A DNA stretch of 64,000 nucleotides from contig JASAOO010003526.1 in assembly GCA_030849075.1 (NCBI GenBank), positions 26,004 to 90,003 on the forward strand. The letters are read 5' to 3'. Source of the stretch: Zelonia costaricensis (taxonomy: Eukaryota; Euglenozoa; Kinetoplastea; Trypanosomatida; Trypanosomatidae). Positions 1-10,151 of this stretch are shown piece after piece. The first letter of the stretch is position 1. Every line of letters starts with the position of its first letter. A program made the position numbers and the translations under genes. The notes under the pieces are model-generated. The model saw only the letters and a program-made list of their open reading frames with translations. It ran no database searches and was not told the DNA's origin.

Positions 1-1520
1 CCACAGCTCCCTTTTGGAGTAAAGGCATGAAGAGCCAGGCCGTTGGGCTTCGAAGCGGGGCCTCCAGTGTACGGCGGCCACAGCCGACGGGCTCGAAGAC
101 AGACAAGCGTAACCCCAGGCTGTAGGTTTCCCCCAGCCCCCGGCACCGTGCCTCCCGCGCCTCTCTGACCCTTTCTCCCTGAGCAAGTTCACGGTAGCTC
201 GCACGTACTCCGCCATTTGCCATCCCATCATCCCCACAGACGACGCGAAACATACCCGTCCAACGCCATTTCACCCCCCCCGGCTTCCTTCACCCTCCAC
301 AACCACCTAAAGCTCACACAGCAGCGCATTTCCGACCACCACGGCGAAGGCCTGACGAACCCCCACCCGGCAAGGGGCCACCCCACCAGACAAGTGCCGC
401 GAGCCGCCCCAAGTTTCGAGGCTGCAAACACGACCCCGCAGCGCGCCCCAGGCAACGCCCCCCCCCCCCTACTGTTGAACCCCACCCGCGCCTGAAACGG
501 GCCCGTTCTCTCCCACCCGGCGGTCCGAAAAGACCGTGGCCGCACCGAGGACACGGCGAGTCTGGCAGTTGCGGTGGGTCGTGGCTCGGGCTCGGGGGGG
601 GGGGGGGAAGGACACTATTCGTCCCGAAAACCGGTGGAGAGAGAAACCCGGACCCTGACGGTCCCCAAGCGGGGTGCCACGCTCTTCCCCACGCCGTCGC
701 TTTTAGCCCGTGGCGTTGCTGCCACCGCAGAACCGCGGCAGCACGCCCGCCCTATTCATCACGGCACCGGCCCGCCAACGCACACCCCGAGACCAGGGCG
801 CGTTTGGCTCAAAGGCCAAGCGCCCCTCCCCAGCGCCGGCCCAAAGACTGTGCGCGCAAGTACTGCTTCCTGTCAGACCTTGCGGGGGGAACAGGAGCAG
901 CGCGAGAAAGAGGAAGATATGTTCGGAAGATGAGATCATTGATCTAAGTGAGCCTCGGAAACGCACTAGCACCCGCCCCTCAAACAGCGCCATCTGGCGG
1001 TTCCCCCCTTGTCTCCGCGCCGCCCCGCCCCCTGGGTAGCCCGTCTTTTCGCGTGGAGACGCTCCTTTTCCGGAAGCACTCGCACGCCGCCCCCCGACCA
1101 CAACCTACTCGGCGCTCATAAGCCCACAAAGAACCTCGAGAGATATGATAAGCCCCGCCCACTCCGCGTTGCGATTAAGCCTACTTGATCAGAAAAAACC
1201 CAGAAAAGAGCCACGACGCTGGAAGCACCCAACGGTCCCACGGGAATGCGATTAAGAGTGAAGGAATGGGTTGGAGATGGGTGGTTGTGACCTCCTGATG
1301 CGTGAAGCCCCCGCGTCCGCAGGCGCCGCGACATTTCCCACGTCCCTGACTCCAAAGCCGCCGTTTCCAAATTCCTCAACTAGGTGCACAAGGCAGGAAG
1401 GGCGCTGAGCTGGTGCGGCACCTGAGCTGTCTTATTTCCGTCCCCCCAATTTTCCCCGGCCCCGGCCGACGACGTTTTCGAGACGATCGCAAGCCGGGGA
1501 CCCAGCAGCCCTTCGCTTCC
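1..1520. other. GC-rich, C/A-rich stretch without a supported gene
   Basis: Open frames exist on both strands but all are short, overlap one another and have the low-complexity Pro/Arg/Ala/Gly make-up expected of GC-rich non-coding DNA. The + strand is strongly C over G (for example 31 C and 7 G in 241-300). The long pyrimidine tracts and GT runs typical of the spacers downstream are missing. A G-run lies at about 596-608. I see no telomeric hexamer array, tRNA or rRNA. Confidence 0.6.
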
Positions 1521-2023
1521 TTTCTTTATTTCAATGTGCCGTTTTCGAAGCAAACGTTGTAGCAGAGCAAGTCGCGTGTCTTTGGAGCCGGCACTACAAA
1601 ACCCCACACCTTGGCTCTCTCCTGATTCCTCCGTGCAAGAAGCTGGGTCGAGACTCAGCCCCCCGCCCTGGGCGCTAGAAAGAAACCGCACTTCAACACA
1701 GCGTGGGGACCGGAGCGCAACTTCCGAAAGAGGCGAAAAGCTCGCGAAACGTAGGCACGTTATTGCTGCGGCTGGTTCAATTGTGGTCACTGCCGGGGGC
1801 CGTAAGCGGCGGACGCCAGACCCGACCTCTTCGCCAACACCGTGCGGGGAGCGACCGCCTCGGAGAAACGGCGATACCCCGACGGCTTTCCCGCGTTGCG
1901 GGTACTGGACCCTCCCACCACCTGAGGTGGTTTGGCTTCGGTAGGGAGAGGAGCTCTTAGCTTCCCCACCAAGGGTGCGTAGTACACCTGGAAACCGCGT
2001 TGAGGTGGCTCCCGTTTTCCAGG
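1521..2023 (-). mobile_element. SIDER-like short retroposon, copy 1
   Basis: Positions 1534-2023 align without gaps to 13295-13784, with about 17 mismatches in 490 by eye (about 96.5% identity). Read on the - strand it starts at 2023 with the ~77-nt signature of the trypanosomatid ingi/L1Tc/SIDER retroposons and ends in an A-rich tail (complement of 1521-1533). It is too short to encode reverse transcriptase and would have been mobilised in trans. No clear target site duplication is seen: the flanks ending at 1520 and starting at 2024 agree at only about 7 of 13 positions, including a shared gcttc. The family assignment rests on recalled signature features, not on a search. Confidence 0.8.
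1948..2023 (-). ncRNA. HDV-like ribozyme fold at the retroposon 5' end, copy 1
   Basis: The first 76 nt of copy 1 on the - strand can form the same nested double pseudoknot described for copy 2. P1 (nt 1-7 with 31-37), P2 (11-16 with 70-75) and P3 (18-20 with 28-30) are intact. Relative to copy 2, nt 46 in the P4 stem is G instead of C, which gives a G-G mismatch, and nt 21 in the P3 loop is T. The fold may therefore be weakened. Activity is inferred only. Confidence 0.55.
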
Positions 2024-4676
2024 GACTCCTGCTTCATCCACCGACAAAATGCCACCTTTCGAGGAACGCCCGGACCCCAGCACATATCCGTTTCACCAAG
2101 CACGGCCCGAGACAACGGCTTCCGCCAAGACAGACGGGTTTCCTTGTTCAGCAGGGGGGGGGGGCCACAAAAACACCGCCGACCCCCGGCTTCCACACGG
2201 CGCCGGGGACCCGCCAGGCACACAGCGCCACCCCGCCAACCGCCAAAACGCGGCCCCACAACGTGCGGCCTGGACTCGGCAACCGCAGCTTGGGCTGTGG
2301 GCGCCGCCTTCCGGCTGCGGGTGGCGCCAGCGCCTTCGTTCTCCTTTGGGCCCCGGGGTCCCCGGGCCCGAGGGGTCTTTCAGCAGCGCCTCAACGCCGC
2401 GCAAGCGGCCCTGGCGGGGCCCCCGGCACAGGGCCCCGCACCAGGGACGGTGGTTCTTCAGAGTGTCACCATCTGTCCCGTCGGTAAGCCCGCATTCGCG
2501 GTTGGGGATGGGCCCTTTCAAGGCCGCCCGGCCCTGCTCCGGCCCCCGGCGCCGCGAGACACCACCCTGGTGGCCGCGGCGCCCCGCGTCTTTTTCGTAT
2601 TGGGAGTTCGGTTCTGGCCCACTGCCGAACCCCGCAAGAAGAAAGCTCAGGGGCGCGCGCCCCCACCAGGCGGGGGCGGGTTGGCCACCGCCACCGCGGG
2701 CTCCCTCCAAAATGATCATACCCAGACGCAAACGCATACTTCTGCACAGGAGTTCAAACCACGTGCATGCGGCGCACCGGTGGCTCTTCCTCGCTGGCTT
2801 GTCAAACCCCGGTCGCTCTGCAGTGGGGCCGCCGTGGTTCCCGGGATCCAGACCGTGTGTAACGGGTGGGGTTGGGGGGGGTGAAAGGGTGTTTGCTGCG
2901 GCCCGCCATGCTGTGCCCCTAGGGTTTTCGCGGCGGAGGGGGAGCCGAGCCAGCCCGCGGCGAGTTCCATGGGTTTGCTGGGGCTGAACTCTGGGTTGTT
3001 CGGCTGGTTTCACCACCCACCGTAAACCGCAACGGTTGTGCTTCCGCTGGAATCTCTGCAATTTTACCATAGTCTGTGCGGCGCTACCCGGGGCGGCGCG
3101 CTGGCGGAACTGAAAGAGTTCAAAAAAGGTGGGGCGGGTGGGTCGCGTTGTGGGTCGGGGGTTTCTTGTAGCATCGGCCCGCGCCGACGAGCGCCCATAG
3201 CCCACCACACTCTGTCTTCGCGCCTTTTCCGACGCCTCCGTGGAAAAGGAACCAGTTGAGCTTTCACGGCGCGGTTTTGCGCCTGTGCCGCCTCGGGGGT
3301 GCATCGCGCTGTGCGCGGCATTGTCGCCGGGTTTGGAGGGGCCTCCGGCGGCACGCGTGGAACGTGCTGCGCATACGCGCCTGCGGGTGCTGCCGTGGGG
3401 CTTGGGTGTGAGTGGCTGGTTTACTGCGCACGAAAGAAGCGAGGGGGGTGATCTGATGTGGTGTTTTGCATGGCGGTTTTTCGAGCGGTTGCGGCGGGGG
3501 GTGGGTGTGTGGTGGGGTGGGCCGGGGCGGGATAGTCGTCCTGTGCGTGCTTCCGCGGGGCGTACAAGCGAAAGCAGACTTCGGTATCCGTGCAGGTGGT
3601 GGTGCATGTTTTAACCGGTCGGACAGCTCTCACGTGCAGCTGGTTGCCGAGGTTCGGCACAGTGATGTGGTGGCCAGGGTGTGCTGCTTTCTGCTTCTCT
3701 CTCAGCGTCGCTGTTTTAAACGAGAAGTGCGGGAACGAGTCTCGCTGCTGCTCTGCACGCGGCCGATTCTCGACACCGGCCTCCCTGCTGTCTGGTGCAC
3801 GGTGGCGCAGCCAGCCGGGGGGGCGTGGTTGTGGTCGTTGTCAGTGCCCTTGTGCAAATATCTCAAACGGGGCTTCTTTCCGCGAAGGGCTGGGTTGGCA
3901 GTCTTTTGCGTAGTGGTCGTGCAGTTCCCCACCGGGAAGGCTCTTTTTCTGTGCAGGGGTGTCGTTGCTGGTGCCGGTGCGGTCGGTATATGGGCCCCGA
4001 GGGGTAGGGGGGGGGGCTTGCGTGGCGGTGTGGGGGGGGGCCGGGGTAAACGCGGGCGTGCAACACCGGGGAGGGGGCGCCGCGCGCTCTGCGTGTGCAG
4101 GCACCAGGCTCAATGCGCAGAGCGCTCTGGTGGCACCGGCAGAGCCTTCCGAAACAGAGCTCCAAGGGCGTGCGGTGGAGGCACCGGGTGGTCACCGTGC
4201 AGTGCGGCTACGAGCGCCGCCGCGCATCGCACTACATCGTCCCCCGTCCATTATCGGCACGCGAGGTTGCTGGTTGTATGTGACGCCCGTTTTGCCGATA
4301 CGTCAGCTGCAGCAAGGATAATCGCTCAGTCGTACAATTGGTCGCTGTCGATGTAAGTGGCCGCTCCTCAACAGTGTGGTGCCGGGCCCATTGGCACAAC
4401 TACCCGACAGAGTGGCGGCTGTACCAGGGCGATGAAGTGGATCATGGTAACTGGACGCACCCCTTTAGCGACCTTCTTGTGCGCTCCCGCTTTCGTTGCT
4501 TGTCCTTTGTGCATGAGGCGGCCGCCAGCGTGCGCCGGAGCCGAGGGCCTGTCCGGAAACACCTCATGTCCGTCGACCTTCCACCTGCCCCTACTAACGC
4601 TCTCTGTGCCTTCTTTTCTCATACGCACCCTTTGCTTCCCGTAAAACGGATCGACCACAAGCTCCAGGCGCACAAA
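2024..4676. other. GC-rich region with strand-composition switch, no supported gene
   Basis: Composition changes around 2.6-2.9 kb from C/A-rich to G/T-rich on the + strand (36 G and 9 C in 3481-3540). Long open frames, including one on the - strand at 2093-3607, overlap in several frames and show no recognisable domain, so I treat them as chance. A 10-bp inverted repeat lies at 4084-4093 and 4116-4125. The last ~80 bases contain a pyrimidine tract (about 4605-4650) and AG dinucleotides at 4660-4661 and 4666-4667, likely splice-acceptor candidates for the next gene. Confidence 0.5.
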
Positions 4677-5048
4677 ATGGCCAATCCATACGAGCACCAG
4701 CCAGAGGTGAAGTGGTACCACATTATGTGGGACATGCGGAACAAGCAGTTCCGGCAGTGGTACCTTAGGAAAATGTACCGTGACATGCGCATAGCCTACA
4801 AGTACGAGAGCCACATTTATGTCCAGAAGATCGGCGCGGGGTTCCTCATGGCGGTGGCCTTCCTTACAATCTTCACCTCCGACCTTGCCGTTGCGATGTT
4901 TCGGTGGCCGACAGAGGACCCGAATGAGCTGCTAAAGCAGGGTGTGTGGCAGAAGTATCACAACCAGATGAACGAGCGCAAGGAGTACGCTGACAAGCTC
5001 CTCCAAGACTCCAACTACATTCACAAGAAGAACAACCCTAGTGAATAG
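4677..5048 (+). CDS. Small single-span membrane protein, conserved hypothetical
   Basis: A 123-residue protein of unknown function. It has a hydrophilic N-terminal part rich in Trp, Tyr, Met and basic residues (1-50), one probable transmembrane helix at about 52-75, and a charged C-terminal tail ending in Lys/Asn-rich sequence. This shape resembles small accessory subunits of respiratory complexes or of ATP synthase in the mitochondrial inner membrane, but that is a guess from layout alone. The frame is open upstream and has another ATG at 4566, but a pyrimidine tract and AG sites lie between the two, so the ATG at 4677 is preferred. It is the first gene of the + strand cluster and lies 309 bp before coronin. 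Confidence 0.8.
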   Translation: MANPYEHQPEVKWYHIMWDMRNKQFRQWYLRKMYRDMRIAYKYESHIYVQKIGAGFLMAVAFLTIFTSDLAVAMFRWPTEDPNELLKQGVWQKYHNQMNERKEYADKLLQDSNYIHKKNNPSE

Positions 5049-5357
5049 CTGGGGCTCTCCCCCTTTTTTGTCACTGTGCGCTCACGCAATGCTCTTACAA
5101 ACATACCTACCCTCCAGACGTAATTCTGACAATCGCCAACGCTGGCGACGCCTGCTGTACTCGTCACGGGCCTGACTGGCGAGTGTCGCTGCGGCACTGC
5201 GCTGCTGTGAAGGCTAGAAACGCGTGGCTGCGGGCTCGCTACCTCGATACTGCCGAACAATGGAAGACACGGTCTCTACTCTGCTCTCCGACTCAACCCG
5301 CCCTGCATCTTTTTTTCCCTGTGACAGCTTTGCTCTGCTTTTGGGTCTACAGCTGCC
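5049..5357 (+). promoter_or_regulatory. Spacer with trans-splice signals for coronin
   Basis: Pyrimidine tract at about 5303-5320 followed by AG at 5326-5327, which would give a 5' UTR of about 30 nt. No other feature is seen. Confidence 0.5.
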
Positions 5358-6935
5358 ATGTCCATTTCTAGGTTTCGTCACTCAACCGGCCACGTGGCGA
5401 AGCCACAGCGCCAGGTTTTGAACATTACGTCGTCGAGTGCCCTGTGGGATGGTAGCAATACCATCGCTTGCAATGACAAGTACGTTGCGGTGCCCTGGCA
5501 GACCTTTGGCGGCACGGCCGTGTTCTCGCACGAGGTGTTCGGGCGACTCGCACCGAACCCGCCAATTGTTCTCGGGCAGGAGGGCCCCATTATCGACGTG
5601 AAGTTTGACCCCTTTGACAACCAGCGACTATTCACCGCTAGCGAGGATGGGAGTATCTTTGGCTGGGCTATCCCTGCGAACGGGCTGCAGTCAAACATGT
5701 CTTCCCCGGCTGTGGAGCTCAGGGGACACAACAAAAAGTGTGGCATCATGGCCTTTCACTCCAGCGCTGAGGGCGTTCTCGCCTCCGCTGCAGTGGACCG
5801 CATTGTGAACGTCTGGGATGTCGAGCGAGGCACTGCTGTGACGTCGATCAACACTCTACCTGACTACGCCACCGGGATGGAGTGGAATCTGCGTGGGTCA
5901 CTCTTCTGCATCGTGACACGTGACAAGAAGCTACGGATTGCGGACCCTCGCAGTGGCGCGGTGGTCTCGGCGGTCGAAAGCCACGCCAGCGCCCGCTCCC
6001 AGCGCTGCGTTTGGTGCAAAAGGAAGGATACAATCATGACCTTCGGCTGGAACGAGAGCCAACAGCGGCAGATCAAGCTTTGGGACACACGAAACATGAG
6101 CAAGGCGCACACCACGGTGGACCTGGACCAGTCGAGCGCTGCTTTTATGCCCGTGTTTGATGAGGACGTCAACATGCTTTTTGTAGGTAGCAAGGGCGAG
6201 AACAGCATCAAGTGCTATGAGTTGATGGATGAGGGTCTGACGCTAAGCTACGAGGTCGCCTCCCCAGACCCCATGAAGGGTATGTGCGCGGTCCCCAAGT
6301 GGACCCTGGACGTGAGGCGGTGTGAGTTCGACCGCCTTTACCAGCTGACATACCACAGCCTTCTCACTATCGAGATGCTGCTTCCGCGCAAGCAGGCTGA
6401 TGTGGAGTTCCAAGAGGATGTTTACCCTCCCACCTTTGCTGACAAGCCAGCTCTCACCGCCAGCAACTTTTTCGCCGGCCACGACGCTGAGCCACAAATG
6501 TACAGCCTTGCAGGTCTCTTTGATGGCCGCACGCCGACTCTCGTTGTGGGAAGCAATTCGCACGCCCAGAAGGGTCCCGCTGTGCCACCCGTGGTTGCTG
6601 CGCACGAGAAAGTGACAGAGGTGCCCGCGCCAAAGCCGGAGTGTCCGCTGCCGAGTGCGACGAAGGCGGTGTGCCCGCCGCACCGCGCCCCCTCCCACGG
6701 CGCTGCTGAAAAGAGCGGTGAGGCAGACGCGACCGTGGGCGGGGATGGCGCTACAAAGCACGTTGACCCGACTGCCGACCTGACGCAACGCGAGATGATC
6801 GACAAGAAGACGCGCATGCGCGAGATCAGCGAGAAGGTTCGCGCGTGCCACCGCGACATCGAAGCTCTCCGAAAGGCACTGCATGAGAAGGAAGGGGAAA
6901 TGCTGCAGCTTCTCGACGGCCTCCAGTCGATCTGA
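5358..6935 (+). CDS. CRN12: Coronin, actin-binding WD-repeat protein
   Basis: A 525-residue coronin, an actin-filament-binding regulator of the cytoskeleton that in Leishmania acts in motility and cell shape. The N-terminal segment (RFRHSTGHVAKP) matches the coronin signature that precedes the beta-propeller. WD-type blades follow through roughly residue 370 (for example NVWDVE, IKLWDTR and the FDPFD stretch), then the coronin C-terminal extension around 370-410, a Pro/Ala-rich linker, and a charged heptad coiled coil at about 475-525 that should mediate oligomerisation. Length and layout fit a short type I coronin. The ATG at 5358 starts directly with the conserved motif. The symbol is the one used for Leishmania coronin. 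Confidence 0.95.
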   Translation: MSISRFRHSTGHVAKPQRQVLNITSSSALWDGSNTIACNDKYVAVPWQTFGGTAVFSHEVFGRLAPNPPIVLGQEGPIIDVKFDPFDNQRLFTASEDGSIFGWAIPANGLQSNMSSPAVELRGHNKKCGIMAFHSSAEGVLASAAVDRIVNVWDVERGTAVTSINTLPDYATGMEWNLRGSLFCIVTRDKKLRIADPRSGAVVSAVESHASARSQRCVWCKRKDTIMTFGWNESQQRQIKLWDTRNMSKAHTTVDLDQSSAAFMPVFDEDVNMLFVGSKGENSIKCYELMDEGLTLSYEVASPDPMKGMCAVPKWTLDVRRCEFDRLYQLTYHSLLTIEMLLPRKQADVEFQEDVYPPTFADKPALTASNFFAGHDAEPQMYSLAGLFDGRTPTLVVGSNSHAQKGPAVPPVVAAHEKVTEVPAPKPECPLPSATKAVCPPHRAPSHGAAEKSGEADATVGGDGATKHVDPTADLTQREMIDKKTRMREISEKVRACHRDIEALRKALHEKEGEMLQLLDGLQSI

Positions 6936-7399
6936 AGCAGGCGCCAACGCCACCAACACTCTTGTGCAGCTGGAGGCGTCCCACCTCATTCCATTTCTTA
7001 CGTGCTGTCTTCTGCAATTTTTTTCTCATTGACTGGCCGCTCGTGCAGAAGTTAGCCCCTGTAGAATGTCCAAAGAGAAGTCCAAGCTGCTTGGTGGTGC
7101 GGCACAGCGCAGGGCTTTGTGAAATACCCACTGTCCGCGTTTGTAGCTCAAGAAAAGAAAAGAAATCCAAAGCGGAGCTCCTTTCATTGCCTAGACTCTC
7201 CCACGTGACGATTGCTGAGGCTTTGGACGCTGCTGCGGCAGCCCAGCGCCGCGCTCCTTCATTCTGTCACCCCTTCCCTCATGCACTGCAAACGTATTTT
7301 CTGAGTGTACTCCTTTTGCGCCTTTTGCCTCGACGACACGGGACACCCGCAACGCATGCGATTCATCACTATCACAGGAGCGGCGATTGAAGCACCACC
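6936..7399 (+). other. Intergenic spacer coronin - uS9m
   Basis: About 460 bp with no gene. A pyrimidine-rich stretch at about 7300-7330 and an AG at 7376-7377 (tcacag) give a likely spliced-leader acceptor about 22 nt before the next start. Confidence 0.5.
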
Positions 7400-8725
7400 A
7401 TGAAGCAGCTTTTGAGCCCAAAGACGGCGCGCCACGCGCGTTTGTTCCGGCTGGCCAGTAGCCTGACGAACACCACGGGAGCCCCTCAAGGCGACGGTGA
7501 GAAACTGTCTTGGGTGAACTCCCACATCAAGCGCTCGCAGGACATCGAGCTCTCGCGCGAGGAGGAGGCGCTGCGTGAGCGGGCGATGCCGCTGGAAATC
7601 GGCGACAGCGCCATCGTCTCCAACAACCAGGCTACCCACGGCAACCTCTTCCACTTCCGCGAGTACCCGATGTACCCCGGAGAGTACGTTCCAGCTGGGC
7701 ATAATAGCCTGTCTTCTCTGCGAGATGAGCTACGGAGCGATTTGACCGCGCAGTCCCTCAAGGAGGCCTGGATGCGCGTCAGCGGAGGCATGTACTTCAA
7801 GTCGGTCGAGGACTACTACGCGTCAGTCGACGGACTGGACCAGGAGCAGCTTGGAGAAATTGTGTCTGCGTTGCTTCCCGATCTGCACAGGTACGAGGCC
7901 CAAGCACTGGTTGCCAAAGTCCTCGAGTCGCTGAGCAAACCCGCGGACTCGCCCTCGAGGCAGCTGAGCAGGACAATTACTGCCGACGCCGTTGGTCTCG
8001 ACAATGCGCCGGGCCACTACACCAACTTCCTGGAGTGGATGGGCCGCATGACGGAGACGAAGGCTTTCAAAACCGAGCACGCGCTTTTCGAGTTTAGCCG
8101 CCGCAAGTTTAACCGTGAGGACGTGCGAGTGATGTTTGAGAATTACAACCTGATGAGCAAGGCGACTCTGGAGGCCGACAGTGCCGACAGCTACAGCCAT
8201 TTCTACGCAGTCCTGCACGACTTCTCGCGCAAGGTGGCCGGTGAGGACAGCCGGCACCAGGTAGGTGTTCGCATCGACCCTGCTGAGGTGGACGCGGAAA
8301 CGGGCATCGCGGTTGGCCACGGGCGCGCCGACGGCGAGAAGTACATGTTCACGGCCTTGATCCGCGAGAACCGCGATCACAACGGGTCCGTGACGCTATT
8401 GGGCAAGCCGCTCTCCGTCGCCTTCGACGACAAGTCGTGGCTCATGGAGATGGTCTTGATGCCGTTCGACGAGGCGAAGCTCGACTTCCGTGACTTTGAC
8501 GTGAATCTTGTCTCTGAGGGAAAGGCAATGCCGTCTTTGGCGAACGAGATCGCCGCGTTTGCGTGCCGCATGGCCGTGGCGAACGCCATAACAAAGCTCC
8601 TTCCGCTGACTCGTATTCCTCTCAAGAAGTCTGGCTTGCTCTCAGTGGATCGCCGGCGAGAACCAGGGCAGTTTCCCGGCTTTGTTGACGGGAAGAAGAA
8701 CAAGAGGAAGTTTGCGAAGCGTTAG
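7400..8725 (+). CDS. Probable mitochondrial ribosomal protein uS9m
   Basis: A 441-residue protein whose last ~110 residues look like ribosomal protein S9. The pattern includes a hydrophobic strand with FDVNLV, a Gly/Ser-Leu loop before a helix of the AxACRMAVANAI type, then KKSGLLSVDRRREPG and a very basic end terminating in FAKR, like the FSKR tail of bacterial S9 that reaches the decoding site. The long N-terminal extension (about 330 residues) starts with a basic Leu/Ala-rich segment suited to mitochondrial import and is typical of enlarged trypanosomatid mitoribosomal proteins. It would sit in the mitochondrial small subunit. The extension has no domain I recognise. Assignment is by motif reading; a structure-based comparison would settle it. 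Confidence 0.72.
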   Translation: MKQLLSPKTARHARLFRLASSLTNTTGAPQGDGEKLSWVNSHIKRSQDIELSREEEALRERAMPLEIGDSAIVSNNQATHGNLFHFREYPMYPGEYVPAGHNSLSSLRDELRSDLTAQSLKEAWMRVSGGMYFKSVEDYYASVDGLDQEQLGEIVSALLPDLHRYEAQALVAKVLESLSKPADSPSRQLSRTITADAVGLDNAPGHYTNFLEWMGRMTETKAFKTEHALFEFSRRKFNREDVRVMFENYNLMSKATLEADSADSYSHFYAVLHDFSRKVAGEDSRHQVGVRIDPAEVDAETGIAVGHGRADGEKYMFTALIRENRDHNGSVTLLGKPLSVAFDDKSWLMEMVLMPFDEAKLDFRDFDVNLVSEGKAMPSLANEIAAFACRMAVANAITKLLPLTRIPLKKSGLLSVDRRREPGQFPGFVDGKKNKRKFAKR

Positions 8726-9211
8726 GATTGTAGGCTTCGGGTTGGCTGTCACACTCATAAAACCAAAGCACGAAGATCAGGGTCCTGTTTGACTTGGTGA
8801 TGGATTGCAAATGACCTTGCTGTAGTTTGCAGCACCTCCGCACGCCTCCTTGTGGAAAAACGCAAGCGCCGCTCTAACCTTGCCTGGCCTTGCACTGCGC
8901 AGAAGTACGGCGTTCTTGCTCGTGGGAGAACACGCTCTGCTTTTCTCTTGTGCGGTCTGTTTCTCCGCGCCCCTCTCTCGTGTCTACAGCTGCTCGACTC
9001 ATTCTCACCCCCTGATCGCTGCTTTGCCTTTCTGCTTTGCGCCACAACTGACTGCCATGAGGCGCAGTGGCACATGCACACCTTGTGCATGCGCTTTTCT
9101 CTCCGCCAGTGCTTCTATTCGCGCAAGGTGCAACTTGTGTAGCCGCCTCAGGAACACTTCGACTTGCAATTTGACAAGGCAAGCTTTCGCCTGCGGCGCT
9201 GAGGCGGCACG
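8726..9211 (+). other. Intergenic spacer uS9m - TMEM234-like gene
   Basis: About 490 bp without a gene. Pyrimidine-rich stretches lie near 8938-8980 and 9025-9045, with several possible AG acceptors downstream. Confidence 0.45.
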
Positions 9212-9577
9212 ATGATCTTCCTCATGATTCTGGCGGCGCTGCTGTGGGGGGTGACAAACCCGTTGCTGAAACACTTCAGTCAAGGAATGGCCAGCACCGG
9301 CTCGGCAAGGGAGGACGTACTTTTCCTCGTGCGTCGGCCGAAGTACCTGGCCACGCAAGTCGTTAACCTGAGCGGCTCCGTCGTGTTCTTCTACTCGCTG
9401 CGAGAGGTGGACGTGTCCGTCGGGTCTATCGTGGTGAATTCACTGGCCTTTGTCATCACCGTGCTGATGAGCGTGCTCGTCTTGCGTGAGGGGCCGCTGC
9501 GGCCGCGCACAGCAGTCGGGTGCCTGCTCGTGATGGCGGGAACCGCTCTCTGCACCTACTCGTCAGGCTTCAGCTGA
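9212..9577 (+). CDS. TMEM234 family membrane protein
   Basis: A 121-residue, four-helix membrane protein. It begins with a helix carrying LWGVTNPLLK, the TMEM234 signature (small polar motif followed by PLLK). A cytosolic-type loop follows (about 25-48), then helices near 48-64, 68-90 and 98-117. It resembles half of a drug/metabolite transporter of the EamA/SMR type, and TMEM234 proteins are thought to be related to that superfamily. Substrate and location are unknown. Length matches the family, so it appears complete. It lies between uS9m and the acid phosphatase. Confidence 0.85.
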   Translation: MIFLMILAALLWGVTNPLLKHFSQGMASTGSAREDVLFLVRRPKYLATQVVNLSGSVVFFYSLREVDVSVGSIVVNSLAFVITVLMSVLVLREGPLRPRTAVGCLLVMAGTALCTYSSGFS

Positions 9578-10151
9578 AGCGGCTCGACTGCCCCTCCCAT
9601 GGCGGCTCTTTCCTCGTTTCATGCGCTGGTGCGCCCAAGCGTGGCGCTGCGAGTTTTGATGGTGGGCCGCTGACTTCGGCTCTGACGCACTGAAAGCCAG
9701 CAAACGGAATCGACCTAGTCGCGGCGGGGGACGCTGCAGCGGGGTCGTCTGCTCGCCATTAGATCGTGTGACGTGGCTACGGCACCCTTCCGGCGACTTT
9801 ACACCAAATGCGCATACATGTGTGCGGTAACCGCCCGCGACACCAATGATGAGCGATTTGCGCTCGGGGTTGTCCCAGGCAGTGTTGCCCTGAGCGGCTG
9901 CCGCTCTGCACCCTCTGTGCTTTGATCCATCGCCGTGCTCCGTGTTCTTGGTCACTTTTCTCGTCTCCCTGCTCCACTCCTCCTCCTGCGCCTTTTGGTA
10001 CACACGCGCACGCAGAAACAGCACTAGCGACCTACACTTTCCCTTCACCCCTCACGACCCGCACCCGCACTATCTTCCTTCTCACCTCGTCTTTTTCCCT
10101 TTTCTCCTTTCAACCCCCGCCCTCCCCCTCCCTTTCACGCAAAGCACGAGA
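9578..10151 (+). other. Intergenic spacer TMEM234-like - acid phosphatase
   Basis: No gene. The second half (about 9955-10140) is strongly pyrimidine-rich, with AG at 10143-10144 and 10149-10150 just before the next ATG. A chance C/D-box-like pair near 9845-9895 is discussed among the rejected items. Confidence 0.5.

Noticed and set aside
1534..1944. 136-codon frame repeated at 13295-13705
   Set aside because: It is part of the retroposon and antisense to it; similarity between the copies comes from the repeat, not from protein conservation.
2000..2987. Overlapping + strand open frames of about 300 codons
   Set aside because: Two different frames are open across the same stretch and neither resembles a protein family; best explained by GC content.
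2093..3607. 504-codon open frame on the - strand
   Set aside because: Overlaps long frames in other phases, lies in GC-rich DNA where stops are rare, contains no recognisable domain and has a Pro/Arg/Gly composition without codon bias like the real genes.
9845..9898. C-box-like atgatga and D-box-like ctga pair, a possible C/D snoRNA
   Set aside because: Only one unit, no terminal stem or second box pair, no rRNA complementarity that I could verify, and trypanosomatid snoRNAs usually occur in clusters.
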